Shown in pieces: positions 1 through 10,783 of a stretch of DNA of 64,000 bases (position 1 is the stretch's first letter; each line of letters starts with the position of its first letter). Source of the DNA: Scilla litardierei (taxonomy: Eukaryota; Streptophyta; Magnoliopsida; Asparagales; Asparagaceae). The DNA lies in contig CM061141.1 of the NCBI GenBank assembly GCA_030789695.1, forward strand, positions 173,366,807 through 173,430,806, given 5' to 3'. Made by a program: the position numbers and the translations under genes. The notes under the pieces are model-generated. The model made no database searches and had not been told where the DNA came from. It saw only the letters and a list, made by a program, of their open reading frames with translations.

Positions 1-1304
1 GTGTCCGGTACGACATTCACCTTCCATGGATGATACTGAAGATCGATGTCGTAGTCTGCCATCAATTCCAACCATCTGCGCTGTCGCATATTCAGCTCCT
101 TCTGAGTGAATATATATTTCAAACTTTTGTGATCAATGAAGATTTTCACTTTCTCACTCAGTAAGAAATGATGCCAGATCTTTAATGCAAAGACGACAGC
201 GGCTAGCTCCAAATCGTGGGTCGGATAGTTCTTCTCATGGACCTTCATTTGTCGCGAAGCATAAGCGACCACATGATTGTGCTGGTGCAGAACACAACCA
301 AGTCCCTTGCCCGATGCGTCGCAGAAAATCTCAAAGCCTCTGCTTCTGTCCGGAATAGCTAAGATCGGTGCAGTAGTCAGTCTCTCCTTCAAAGTGAAAA
401 AAGCCTGCTCACAAGATTCTGACCAACTGAACTTAACATCCTTCCTCGTCAATCTCGTCATCGGCTCAGCAATCCTCGAGAAATCCTTGATAAATCTGCG
501 GTGGTATCCAGCCAATCCGAGGAAACTCCTGATGTCCGAAGCTGATCGCGGTATAGGCCATTCACTGACTGCTCTGACCTTCTCCGGATCCACTGAGATG
601 CCAGCTCTTGATACTACATGTCCAAGAAATACAACTCTGTCCAACCAGAATTCGTATTTGCTGTACTTGGCATATAGTTTATGATGTCGGAGCATCTCTA
701 ATACCAACCTCAAGTGCTCGACATGCTCTTCTTCGCTCTTCGAGTACACCAGGATGTCTTCTATGAAGATCACCATGAACTTATCAAGGTAGTCGTAAAA
801 GATAAGGTTCATGAGATTCATGAACACAGCAGGAGCGTTGGTCACACCAAACGACATGACAACAAACTCATAGTGCCCGTACTTAGTCCGAAAAGCTGTC
901 TTGGGCACATCATCCTTCTTGACTCTGACTTGATGGTATCCGCTCCGGAGGTCCAACTTCGAAAATACCTTCGATCCACCAAGCTGATCATCAATACGGG
1001 GCAGCGAATACTTGTTCTTCATGGTGATGTGGTTCACCTCCCGATATTCTATACACATCCTCCTCGATCTGTCTTTCTTCTTCACCAGCAAGACGGGTGC
1101 ACCCCAAAGAGACACGCTGGGATGAATGAAACCCTTCTGCAGCAGCTCATCTAACTGCTTCCTCGGCTCTTCTAGCTCAGCAGGAGCCATCCGGTACGGC
1201 GCCTTCGAGATCGGTTGAGTTTGTGGCATGAGATCAATACCGAACTCCAACGCTCGATCGGGCGGCAATCCAAAAATGTCTTCAGGGAAGACGTCTTCGA
1301 AATA
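1..1304 (-). pseudogene. gypsy pol: reverse transcriptase and RNase H, truncated by window edge
   Basis: The minus strand is open from 1304 to the window edge and reads as RT then RNase H. Visible RT motifs are the N-terminal FEDVFPED and [23 protein letters not shown], YRx[13 protein letters not shown], and the thumb/connection motif [11 protein letters not shown]. RNase H shows [22 protein letters not shown] and DHKSLKY, so its acidic D-E-D residues look present. The polymerase active site at 756-767 reads FIED instead of the usual F/Y-x-D-D: the first catalytic Asp is now Glu (GAA). It is preceded by a TGA stop at 1305-1307 that separates it from protease. The protein would convert element RNA to cDNA in a virus-like particle, but with this active site it should not work. 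Confidence 0.85.
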
Positions 1305-1769
1305 TCACACTACCGCTGGCTTCTTCGATTCTGCTATCGTGGACGCAACGGTCAATCTATATGGCTGGGCCCAGAACTTGACAGGTCCAAGCGAACGTCC
1401 TCCGCTAACGAACTCGAACACCGGGTGGTCAGGAATCTCAAACACCACTTTCTTCCAGTGACAGTCGATCGTGGCATAAAAAGCTCTTAACCAGTCAATA
1501 CCGAGAATCGCATCGAAATTGGGTAGATCGTGGACAATGAAATAAGCATACAATTCGTGTCCGCTAATCACCAACGGGCACAGTCTACATCCCAGTGCAA
1601 CCTTCACTACACTATTCCCAGTTGTAATGTTGCAACACTTGGGAAGTGTGTATGTGGTTATCGAGTGTTCGACTACGAACTTCCGAGATAATATGCACAT
1701 GGAAGCTTCAGCGTCGAATTGGGGCAATGCCGGGTGAGAGGAAACTAAGATAACACCTAAGGGTAACAA
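1305..1769 (-). pseudogene. gypsy aspartic protease domain, catalytic motif altered
   Basis: A retropepsin-type aspartic protease domain that would cleave the Gag-Pol polyprotein. The second half carries the family hallmark FDAILGIDWL followed by ATIDC and KKVVFEIP, typical of plant gypsy elements. The active-site triad expected as D-S/T-G-A is D-A-E-A here (1703-1714), so the essential Gly and the Ser/Thr are lost; inactivity is inferred. The reading frame ends at a TGA (1305-1307) exactly where the polyprotein should run on into RT. Upstream, protease sequence joins gag only if an 86-base GT-AG segment (1757-1842) is removed. Confidence 0.8.
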
Positions 1770-1842
1770 GCAACTAGATCAAACAAGGGAACTAACTAAT
1801 CAAGCATAAATGCACAAAAGAAAGGACTAGTCTAGAGGTTAC
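1757..1842 (-). other. putative 86-nt GT-AG intron between gag and protease
   Basis: On the minus strand gag ends ...ATTGCAG, followed by GTAACC (donor), and the segment ends TTACCCTTAG (acceptor) before GTGTTATCTTAG. Removing it restores one open frame: the split Gly codon G|GT joins gag ...DDVIAG to protease VILVSSHPA, which is the usual continuous gag-protease junction of this family. Unspliced RNA meets an in-frame TAG six bases after the donor. The position and effect resemble the regulatory intron known in Ogre/Tat gypsy elements, although this element does not look like Ogre. Splicing is inferred from sequence only; a random insertion with convenient ends is the alternative. Confidence 0.5.
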
Positions 1843-2934
1843 CTGCAATCACGTCATCAGTAGCTTCAGCCTCGACGGCTGTCATGGTGAAAGCTCGACG
1901 CTTCGGCGGGTTGGCCTGCTTAAAGGCTCGAGCCTGCGGAACCAGAGGTGGTCCTCGCTGTCCGGGTGCATGCACTGTCCGCTGAGCGGGTCCAGGCGCT
2001 CCAACAGGTGTAGGTCAGGTGATGCGGGGGCAGGTACTAGCAATGTGAGCAGACGATCCACATATCAAACATTGATTCAGCATCCACCTGCAGTCTTTCT
2101 TCACATGACCAAGCTTGCCGCAGAAATGGCAAGTCTGCTCAGCTCGGTTGGGGACATGTGCAGCCGGCCTCTTGAACTGGGTGGTGTGAACGGGACGAAC
2201 ACCAGGCCTAGGTGCACTCCTCAGCATCTCCATCGGGTGCTTGCCCGCCTGACGTTCCTTCTTCTGATTAGCGATCCGCTCGTGTCGCTTCCCGCTACTA
2301 GAACTTTCTCATGAGTGGTAAATATGGACGAAGACATCGAGCCCTGTATATCCAAATCCAAACCCTGTCGTAAGCGGTGAGCACAATCCTCAGGGTCTGC
2401 CACCATAGCAGGAGCATATCGACTCAACATAGCGAACTCGGCCTCGTACTCGTCAACAGTCATAGTGCCCTGCTCCAGGTTGATGAAATGACTCTCCATC
2501 TCTCGCTTCGCTGGCTTGGGAAAATATTGGGCATCAAACCTCTATCAGAAGGCAACCCATGTAATCGGCTTGGGTAGCCTGACCTCCTCAGCATCCCACC
2601 AGCTGCGGGCATTATCGGTCAACTATCCTGGCCAGCTCTACCCAATCATCCGGGTTGATTCGGGAAAGGCCCAATCATCCTCAGTGCTACGACGCCACTC
2701 TTCGGCCGCTAGCGGGCCCTCTCGTCCGGAGAAGCTCTGCGGACGCATCTTTCCGAACTTCTTGGCCCCCGGAGGGGGTGCAACTGGTGCGGCTGGCGCA
2801 GCCTGGTGTCCCTGCTGGACCAGATGATGCTGAACCTCCAGCATCTCTCGCATAACTCCAAGCATCTCGCGGATGTCATCTCCTCCGCCTCCAGCAGCTC
2901 CGGGTCCAGGACGGACGATACGTCTTCCTGCCAT
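1843..2934 (-). pseudogene. gypsy gag (capsid and zinc knuckles), frameshifted
   Basis: The structural protein of the virus-like particle, in three broken pieces. The N-terminus (2638-2934) starts MAGRRIVRPG with a coiled-coil-like MREMLEVQHHLVQQ stretch and a KMRPQSFSG capsid start. The middle (2221-2499) carries the capsid signature EQGTMTVDEYEAEF and LSRYAPAMV. The C-terminus (2015-2233) has one good CCHC knuckle, CHFCGKLGHVKKDC, followed by a second C-x2-C-x4-H-x4-C motif, CLICGSSAHIASTC. Between 2500 and 2637 there are TAG stops and lost capsid sequence; a frame change lies near 2230 and a TGA at 2015-2017. After that stop the frame is open down to 1843, where the gag-protease intron begins. 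Identity as gag is firm; function is gone. Confidence 0.8.
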
Positions 2935-5847
2935 TCTGAGACAAGAAAACTTCGAGTTATTCTCGTGTACATAATTATTCTAGATGTTTGGCTATGATAT
3001 CGTCCTTATGGTTCTGAATTTTCGCAAATGCGTGACCTGCATGGGCCACCACTAAAACCTGTAACACCCCGATTTCCAAAAGACACCGGAAACGAGAACC
3101 TTACACGGTCCGCTTGAACTGGAGCAGTGACGCTCGAGCCCAATAGGCGTGGTGATAACAATAAGGCAGGTTCTTGCATTGCATTTCAGAACAATAAGAA
3201 ACATTTGAAAAGTAAAGCCACATCCAGAAAAGTGTCCAACAAGAAAATAAAATGAAAAGCCACAGCTGGGCCAGAGTACAATGAACAAAACGTACACAAG
3301 CAAAGTGCTGAAAGTAAACTAATGAAACAGCAACGGGCAGGTCTAGTCCTCCGCAGGGAAGGGCTCAGCGTCAACGGCGAACTCCTGGCTCGTTAGGTCA
3401 GATGTCTCCAAAGGATCCTCCTGAGAGTCCGGCTCGAGATCTGACATACATTCAAAAAGACATGAATGTATGTCAGCAAGGTCCGCAAGCAAAGGTCAGA
3501 AACCAAGGCAAGGTGTGCATATAATATGAATTTAGAAATGACAGTTATTTGCATATAAAGTGTACACAACAACATTTTAATGGATGACAAATGAAAAGCG
3601 AAGTAAAATTAAACATTTCTAGCATGGCAGTTCTGAGCAGGTAAAGTAATGACATTATTTCATTGGCATGGCAAGTTGTAATTTCATGTCCGTGTTTTCT
3701 ATTCACTCCTAGGGTTCTCGCCTTTAAGACGTGATGAGTAAGTCATTCTCCTCACGGGGGTATAATCATGATTGATACTAACCCACCGTATAGGTGGTGT
3801 TCTGGAAGACATGACCCCTACATACGCTTAGTGACCGTTCAATCCTAACCCCACCTAAAAGTTTGCCGGAACACGAGCCGGCCTAGTCGACTAACACGAC
3901 ATCACGATTTTCACGATTCCGCCATTGAGGCGCATGGTTTTCACGATGTCCAACTCATTAAATATCCCAAGACTTGTAGTTATTTAACATTACCAAAATC
4001 ACTTAGTTTACACAACATTTTCAACGAGTTCAAGGGGTTAAACAATATTTACAACAATTTAACATAGCGTTAAACATAAGTTTTTGGTGAACATGCTAAA
4101 GAAACTAATTTTTCTTTGTTGTTGTTTAAAATTAAAGTATATCGTGTGATATACCGTTGGGTCACAAATTTAGTCTAGAGTGTCATGGCATCATTTTCAT
4201 GCGTCATTTCATGTATCATTTTCAAGTTATACAGAAATAAGTAAAAGTGACGTATTACGCATCAGACTTCAAAAATTCATAACTAATTGCACACTTGCCT
4301 GATTTTCACGTTCTTGGTGTCGTCAGAAACATCTCGACGAGTAATACGATTCGGTAAAGACGGTTTGCTGTTTTGATAAAAGACCAATTCAGATAAGACT
4401 GTTTTCGACAGATTACTATACCAAAACAGCTCGTACGACGTCTAGTGATTCGTTTTTATTAGGTTCTCTGTCCTATGGTGTGGGTTACAGGTTATAGGTA
4501 GGAGTACTAACCGTTACACAGCGAGTGGAGGCAACGAATGTGATACGACTCCAAAACAGCGACGTTGAGCGTCGGAAATCTGTCGTCGACACCCGAGGGG
4601 GGTGGCAGCGACTGTACTGGTGCTTGAGGGACTGTCGACAGTGGCAGTAGCAGTGCAGCAGTACAGTAGCACGGCAAAAGCTCCTTACGGGGTTCTGAAC
4701 GATGGCAGGGCTGTTACGGTGACCGAGCGGCAGGGGAACGGCAGAACGGAGGAGAAGTGGCCTTTCAGCGAGGCTTGGGGAGGCTGCTTACTGTCGGGTC
4801 ACTAGGCGCGGGTCAAAGGATCTCATGGGCGCTGTCGAGGGGTGTTGTGCATGTGTACGGGGTGCTGGCATGTGTGGAAGGGCTTATTGGCGGCCTGGAG
4901 TTTGGAGAGGATAGTGGGAGCAGCTCGCGGTTGTCAGGGAGGCCACGGGGGTGTGCTTGGCTTGGAGCTGGGCTGAGGGAGGTTCACGGCCTCTTGCATG
5001 TGGCTCAGAGGGTGGTCGTATGGCCGGAGGGAGCTTTGCACGAGGGGGAGGAGCAGCAGCTCCTGGGCGTGGCAGAGAAGAGGTGCTGGGCGACTTGTGT
5101 TGGCGAGGGGAGCAGGTGGCGACGTTGGTGAGGCCGCGGGTTCGTGTGTCAGAGAGGGGGACGGTCAGACGGGAGAGGCTGCAGGCTTGGCTCTTGCGTG
5201 GAGAGGTAACGAGTAGGTGCGGTGTTGGGCGAGCTGGGCGGCTGCTAGTGTATAGCCTTAAGTTTTTTTAAAAAGGACAGTAAGGTGAGCTCCTGGGGTT
5301 TTAAAAGGACGACAGTTGGGTATGTTAAATGTTAGCCTCGGTTTCTCTTCATATAGGTCTTATTTATTAAAAAGTAGGGGCTTCACGTGGGAGGAGAGGG
5401 GTATAACGTGTGATGATGGGGGGCGAGTTGTGGGGAGAACGGGTCAAGGATAAAAAAAATTCGTTGGGATTTAAAAAAGGATTTGATTGGATTAACTAAG
5501 CTTAACAGTTTGATGCCAAGTCAAAGTTATGATTCTAAAACTAATTTAGTTGTTAGGAATTATTTGAAAGAAATTGTACATCACTAGATAGTTCAAATAT
5601 TTATAAAATCCCCCCTTTAACTGATGGGTTTTTTATACACTACGAATTTTAAAAAAGCAAAAAGTTAAGAATAATCGAATATTAATAATCCGATTAATAA
5701 CAACTTCACCCCTAGATGTCCAAAAATTAAAAGCAAGATATTGGGGCGATCGCGCCTCCGAGAGGGTAGCAGATACGAGGTCCGGTCACGTGTCTGAGCT
5801 ATGGGAAACAACAATAAAACCAAATACGGAAATACTCATACGGAACA

Positions 5848-5852
5848 GCATA
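5848..5852. repeat. target-site duplication GCATA, left copy (right copy 9129-9133)
   Basis: GCATA precedes the solo LTR start TGTCACG and is repeated directly after its end GTTACA. This defines the insertion boundaries to the base. Confidence 0.9.
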
Positions 5853-8800
5853 TGTCACGCCCCGCTTCCCAAACTACGGAGGCGAAGCATGACTAAGGCC
5901 CGCGTAGGCCGGAGCTGTGAAGCCTGGACCCAATAAGCGTCTGTGTGGTACTCCAAGACGAAGGAACTGGTCCCTGCAGAAAAGTACGGAACAACAAAAA
6001 GTACTGAAAAGGAAACATTCATTTTATTCCAAACCAACAATCCAGAAGTACTGAGAGTCTAACAAAAAGCCTGACACGGCTACAACAACTGAAAGTAAAC
6101 TACTGATGCAAGCACCCAACCTAGGCATAAAGTAAATGGTGCTACGCACCCAACTAAACAGCGGTAAGAACCCTAGAACATCAACGTAAAGACCTCTAGC
6201 TCTGGTCCTCCTCAGGCACGTACTCTGGGTCGACGTCCTCGGGCTCTACGTACTCTGACAGGTCCGCCTCATCAATGGATCAACACCTGACGTACAGCAC
6301 CCAAGAGAAAAGGAACTGTACGTCAGGTAAAGTCTACACAGAAAATGTTAGACTCTACTGCAAGTGTATTTTAATTTAAACAATGGTTTACTGGTTGATT
6401 AACATGCTGGGGTTATAACATGGCATTTAAAGAAAGTAACGGAGCAGGAAAAGTAAACACGTCACGATGTAGCCGTAGCGTGTGCTACCGACTACGTGAC
6501 TAACCTAAACGGGTCAAGACAAGATGAGACAAGACAATACACGACAAGACACGACAAGACACGTGTGACTCGAATGGTTCTTGCCTAACGTTTTGAGGGG
6601 GATCAGACCCTCTCCCCGTGCGCATGCTCAACCCTACCCTAACCCAAGTGCACAAAACAAGTCCGTACAAGGGATCACTCACTTTAGCTTGGTGAGTGCC
6701 ATATTGCCCGCAGGCTGTGTATCCGTACAATGGATCACTCACTCACTGGTGTGTGCCCTATTGCCCGCAGGCTGTGTATCCGTACAAGGGATCACTCACT
6801 CACTGGTGAGTGCCCTATTGCCCGCAGGCTGTGCAAAACAAGACACGACATGACAAGACAGGGATGGTTCTTCTAGGGGGTCCACACGCACGCACACACA
6901 AGAAAACCCTAAGATGTCAAATGTTGTTGTTGCGCTTAGACTTCGTCGTCAATTCTAAGTCAAGGGGCGTCCCGGACGCTATCATTTCACGTCCGGTTCT
7001 CTTTGTTCACATTTTAACAGTTCTAAAAGTCTAAGGCCTAAACACGGCCGAAGGTACAAGTGAGTACACTTGCCTGCGGTGGAAAGTGTGTCGTCTGTCT
7101 GGAGCGTCTCGTCGAAGCGGCACGTCGACGAGGGTCCGTCCGTCAGGAGCGTCTCATCGCGGTCCGAGTGTCGAGTAGGATTCGCTGAAATGAATTTAGG
7201 GGACGGTATCAGGTCACGTTTTAGCAATCCTATTAGGTGCATCACTAGGTTATACGTGACTATCCTATCGGTTACCAGATGCGGTGTTTAATAGTCAGGT
7301 TCCACTCTACAGTTCTCTACGTCGACAACTACCCTATGTGCCCAGTCAAAATTCCGGTCGACGATCTAGATTAGCACAACATTTTAAGGGAGCACAAAAA
7401 TAAATTTAGTGAAATTAAATTACTGATTTTTAGTTAGGGTTCAGATGACGTATATTTTGGGTTGTTACGAGTATGGGACACCAACCTGGTTTGACGATCA
7501 CGTGTAAATTTGACATCGGATCTGAAAACTGCAACGTATCGCGTCGCCTTCGCTCCAATTCCCCGACTACGGGTAGCATGGATTTATCTGCGCCAATGAA
7601 GTCGTGGTATTAGACCAAGGTCCAAAAACTCAATAAATTATCCCAACCATCTTATATACATAGATATATACTCACTGTTTACTAAACATATATTAATTAT
7701 ATATATTTCTATACGGCTAACATATATTATTAACTGTGAATAGGCCAACTACCCTACGCAATATACCTTAGTCCTATTAGCTGTAACTGGGTTATACTGA
7801 GAGAGCTTGGAACCAATATATTAAAAAAGTATTATTGAATTACCATAGCATAATAAATATACACTAACTATAATAGAATCATTTATAGCATGTGCAACTG
7901 CTTACATTATGCAGTATCCGTGTCAGCTAAAACAAGTTGTTATTTTTTTATTAAGGAACATGCATGCAGGTCGAGACACTCACGGTTTCGGTTCATGTTG
8001 CCCTCGCTTGCAGGTGGGGGGTTCTCGGGCGCTTAGGCACGTCGAGTAGATGGCGAGGCAGTCGGAAAGGATGGCCGTGGTGGAGCGTGAAGGTAGGGAT
8101 CAAGGCGAGCGGCTGCTGCTTGCGCGAGGCTAAACGGGGCTGCTGGCGGTCGGGAACGGTTGTGCGGTGGCCGGAGAACGCAAGCAGCGGCGGCTGCTCC
8201 TTGCACGAGAGGAGAACGGCTAAGCGGGGCCTGGGCGGCTGCTGCGCACAAAGTGTGGCCGCGCGGAGAGAGCAGGACGGCGCTGGGCTGGTGTTGATGG
8301 CCGCCGGCGAGTGCTACGGCGCCTTGGAGATGCGAGAGAGAGGGTTGCAGGGTTTCGCTCGGGAAGGATACTCGTGGCGGCTGAGAAACACGAAATAACC
8401 TAGCCCTAGGATATAATAAATAATGAAGAGAGGATAATGGGTGCAGCACGTGGGGATATAAATTGGGGAGTGGGCTGATACGGTTAAGGGGGTTACGGCC
8501 TATACACGTCGACGTGGGGAAGAAATCCGTTGAGTGTTGAAGCGGTCACAGGAAATGAGTTGGGCTGAGTTTGAAACATTTTAGGCAAGATTTAGATCCT
8601 CCTATAAAAACAAATTTGCGGTAATCTCATAGTTAGGTAATTTGTTAGTGTTATGGTTTTTAAAGTAAGAATTAATTAATAGTAGTTTAAACATGAAAAG
8701 AAAACGTACAACCCACTACCAAAATTTATAATACAACATAAGGTATTAAAATAAATTTGTAATGGCATAATTAGATCGGTCCCTCCGACATCCAAAATTT

Positions 8801-9128
8801 AAAAAGAAAACGTCAGGATGATCGTGCCTCCGAGATGGCCATGAATACAAGGTCTGGACGTGTGCTAATCCTACCGAAAATTATTGTAAAATCGAGGACT
8901 GAGTATTAAAGACAAAAGACCAAAACGCCCTTCCATTCAAAGCTGTTTTGCGAGAAAACGAGCCGTGAATTGATGTTCCCAAAAATTACTATAAAATTCT
9001 ACACTTCCATACGGTCACAACAGCGTATCACATCGCATATACCAAAACCAATAAAGAGTCAAATAAAATACGTGCACGAAAAAGTACGTGCACGTAAAAA
9101 TCCATAAGGTCGGAAAGCGACCGTTACA
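5853..9128 (-). mobile_element. solo LTR (3276 bp) of the LARD/chromovirus family, nested in the 5' LTR
   Basis: Starts TGTCACGCCCCGCTTCCC and ends GACCGTTACA, the same ends as the complete element at 48072-57324, with no internal region. It is flanked on both sides by GCATA (5848-5852 and 9129-9133), a 5-bp target-site duplication, so it is a true solo LTR left by LTR-LTR recombination and not a fragment. The orientation (minus) follows from matching the right end to the LTRs of the intact relative. Sequence between the conserved ends has diverged clearly from the 48 kb copy. Confidence 0.9.
6663..6834. repeat. three-unit minisatellite inside the solo LTR
   Basis: Three units of about 60, 57 and 55 bases start with CCGTACAA(G/T)GGATCACTC and end with TTGCCCGCAGGCTGTG. 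The corresponding place in the related LTRs at 48.9 and 54.8 kb holds a different array. Confidence 0.8.
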
Positions 9129-9174
9129 GCATACACACTAAAATACGTACGACCGGAAAGTGGTCGTTACATAA

Positions 9175-9322
9175 AAAATGAAGGCGGATCCTAGGGAGAA
9201 CACCTTGACGTTTGATGCGTCTATCGCCATGTCAACATTCTTCAAGACGGTTCCACCAGCAACTAGAACCACCTCTTCGAGGAAGCCCCTGTGAAGAGGC
9301 TCGAACTGATACATGAAGAAAA
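9175..9322 (-). pseudogene. exon fragment, possibly a BRCT domain
   Basis: Just outside the chromovirus LTR the minus strand is open and protein-like, following an AG acceptor-like site near 9322. It reads LSFFFMYQFEPLHRGFLEE, then VVLVAGGTVLKN. The pattern of a hydrophobic strand, a gap and then AGGTVL resembles the start of a BRCT domain of BRCA1/BARD1 type, but this is a weak resemblance from a short stretch. It may be the host sequence into which the LTR element inserted. An unrelated coding exon is possible. Confidence 0.3.
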
Positions 9323-9901
9323 AGCTTAATCCTGCTAACTAATTGGTAAATACCCCGCCTCTCCCCGCCCACCTCCTCCAACTACTATATGTTTTCGACC
9401 CCATGGCTATTGCTACTGCACCTACAACCGCAATCCAACTCAACATTGAGGAGGTTAGGGTTGGTAGCAGTAGTTGTTGTCGTAACTTTATGCTATGTAC
9501 AACTGTCATGACTAATATCATACCCAACAATCCCAGTTCTGATTTGTAACTCTGTGTAGTCTTTAACTAATATATCTTAATTAATACATGCATGTCTATC
9601 TAATTTAGGTCTAGATTTTTGTTGCATTCTAGATTTGCTGGTTACTTTGTTGGATTAGCACTGCACTACGGTGAACATCAGTTCTGCATCTGAAGGATAG
9701 TCGTTATTTGAGTATGAATTCGTTTATCTCCCCATGGACTTCATGTATGATACAAGTCTACAACATAATTATATCCAAACTTTGATGTGTTTGGAATAAT
9801 TAAGATTAAGATAGATATGACATTATCTATCTTTACTCAACCCCTCCCCCCTCACCCACACACACACATACACACATACATCATCTATATGATACACATA
9901 T
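9323..9901. other. AT-rich remnant DNA, nothing recognised
   Basis: No RNA gene, LTR edge or recognisable protein is seen. Short open frames on both strands (for example about 63 residues on the minus strand ending near 9339) have no family signature. Confidence 0.5.
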
Positions 9902-9918
9902 ATACATACATACATACA

Positions 9919-9948
<30 letters not shown>
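9902..9948. repeat. (TACA)n microsatellite at the Helitron insertion site
   Basis: Uninterrupted TACA repeats run up to the A immediately before the Helitron 5' terminus TCTATTC. Helitrons insert between A and T, and here the flanks are A (9948) and T (26726). Confidence 0.85.
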
Positions 9949-9949
<1 letters not shown>

Positions 9950-10409
9950 CTATTCTATAAAAAAGAGCACTTTTTGAATCTTATCCTACTAGGACAAAGG
10001 TTTGTCCTGCGTGGCAAGCAAATGTTGACTAGGACAACCAAACCAATTGTTGACTAGGACAAGTGTAGGTATTTTGGGGGAAAATTTAGTTAGAAAAACA
10101 CAAAATTTGAAAACTCAAACGAAAACTCAAATTTGTGGGGAACAAAACGGGGGGGACAAATGATTGAAACAAAGTCATGTCCTCTCTCTATCTCTCTCCC
10201 CTCACTCCCTCCGCCAAAAATGCAGCACGACCTCCTGCATTCAAAAATGGCGTGATGTTGGCTTTGAGAGAAAAGAGGGGATGTTGGCTCCCCAATGCCA
10301 TGTCGTCCTACTGATGAATTCACCTGTTGCTTCTGCTCAATCAAGTGTAGCTTTGAAGCAGGGGAGTTGGTTGATGGGGAATGCATTCACCTGTTGCTGC
10401 CGCTGCTGC

Positions 10410-10783
10410 CGAAAGAGCTGGACTGCTCCCTCTGCTGCCAGTGATTCTTGACTGCATGTTCTCCATGGGCCATATGAGCATCCACCAACCTCTCTTCTTC
10501 CTCCTCACTGAAGGCTTTCCTGTTGATCCTTGGGTCAAGTTGGTTGACCCATCTCAGCCTGCCGCTCTCCCCTATTCAAAAAACAACACCCACCACCCAA
10601 GTAAGGACAGAGATCAATAAAAAGGCCAGCCTTTTCATTTTTATGTAGGATATCAAGGGGAGAAGAGAGAGAGATGATGTACAAGCCAGATCTTCCTTCA
10701 TGCTTCTCAACAATCAGATTCCAGTTCTGGTGGCCATGCTGAGAAACAAGCTCTCTGAGCTTAGCATCCTCAAAGGAATGCAC
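10410..10783 (-). pseudogene. captured R2R3-MYB fragment, copy 1
   Basis: Minus-strand coding fragments of a plant R2R3-MYB transcription factor DNA-binding domain. Exon-like part 1 (10686-10783) reads EDAKLRELVSQHG, QNWNLI and GRSG, the end of repeat R2 up to the conserved first intron position. Part 2 (10410-10571), after a TAG acceptor, reads RLRWVNQLDPRINR, AFSEEEEERL and then VKNHWQQREQ. The R3 middle segment (normally NKW-A-IA-LFPGRTDNA) is missing: the sequence jumps from VDAHMAHGE to HAVKNHW. The family is recognised by these motifs and looks like the MYB52/56/105/117-type group; which member is not resolved. It lies antisense to the Helitron and cannot bind DNA as it stands. Confidence 0.75.

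Larger units (their letters stand above)
1..9171 (-). mobile_element. Ty3/gypsy chromovirus-like LTR retrotransposon, 5' half, cut by left window edge
   Basis: Read on the minus strand the order is 5' LTR (from 9171 down to 3060), leader, gag, protease, reverse transcriptase and RNase H, which leaves the window at position 1. Integrase and the 3' LTR are not in view. The gene order, a gag with a CCHC knuckle, and an LTR edge TGTAACACCCC fit the long-LTR chromoviruses of plants (Del/Tekay type), which is an inference from general appearance. A tRNA-Met-like primer site, degenerate, may lie at about 2991-3004, some 56 bases inside the LTR edge. The 5' LTR is split by a later solo LTR. The element is dead: it has in-frame stops, gag frameshifts, and altered catalytic residues in protease and reverse transcriptase. 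Confidence 0.85.
3060..9171 (-). repeat. 5' LTR of the chromovirus, interrupted by a solo LTR
   Basis: Begins TGTAACACCCCG at 3060 next to the gag leader and ends GTCGTTACA at 9171. Without the inserted solo LTR (5853-9128) and one copy of its duplication it is about 2.83 kb. Internal landmarks match the related LTRs at 5853, 48072 and 53976 in order: CCCAATAGGCGT, then AGGTTCTTGCATT, then GAACAATAAGAA near the left side, and a GGTCGTTACA-type right end. No stable coding frame is seen; the GC-rich part at 4560-5270 gives overlapping open frames that I regard as chance. Confidence 0.75.

Noticed and set aside
277..1490. Plus-strand open frames of 77-146 codons
   Set aside because: They are antisense shadows of the gypsy RT and RNase H, which read clearly on the minus strand.
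4602..5271. Overlapping GC-rich open frames in the chromovirus LTR
   Set aside because: Several frames are open at once in a GC-rich patch of an LTR, and no frame shows family motifs.
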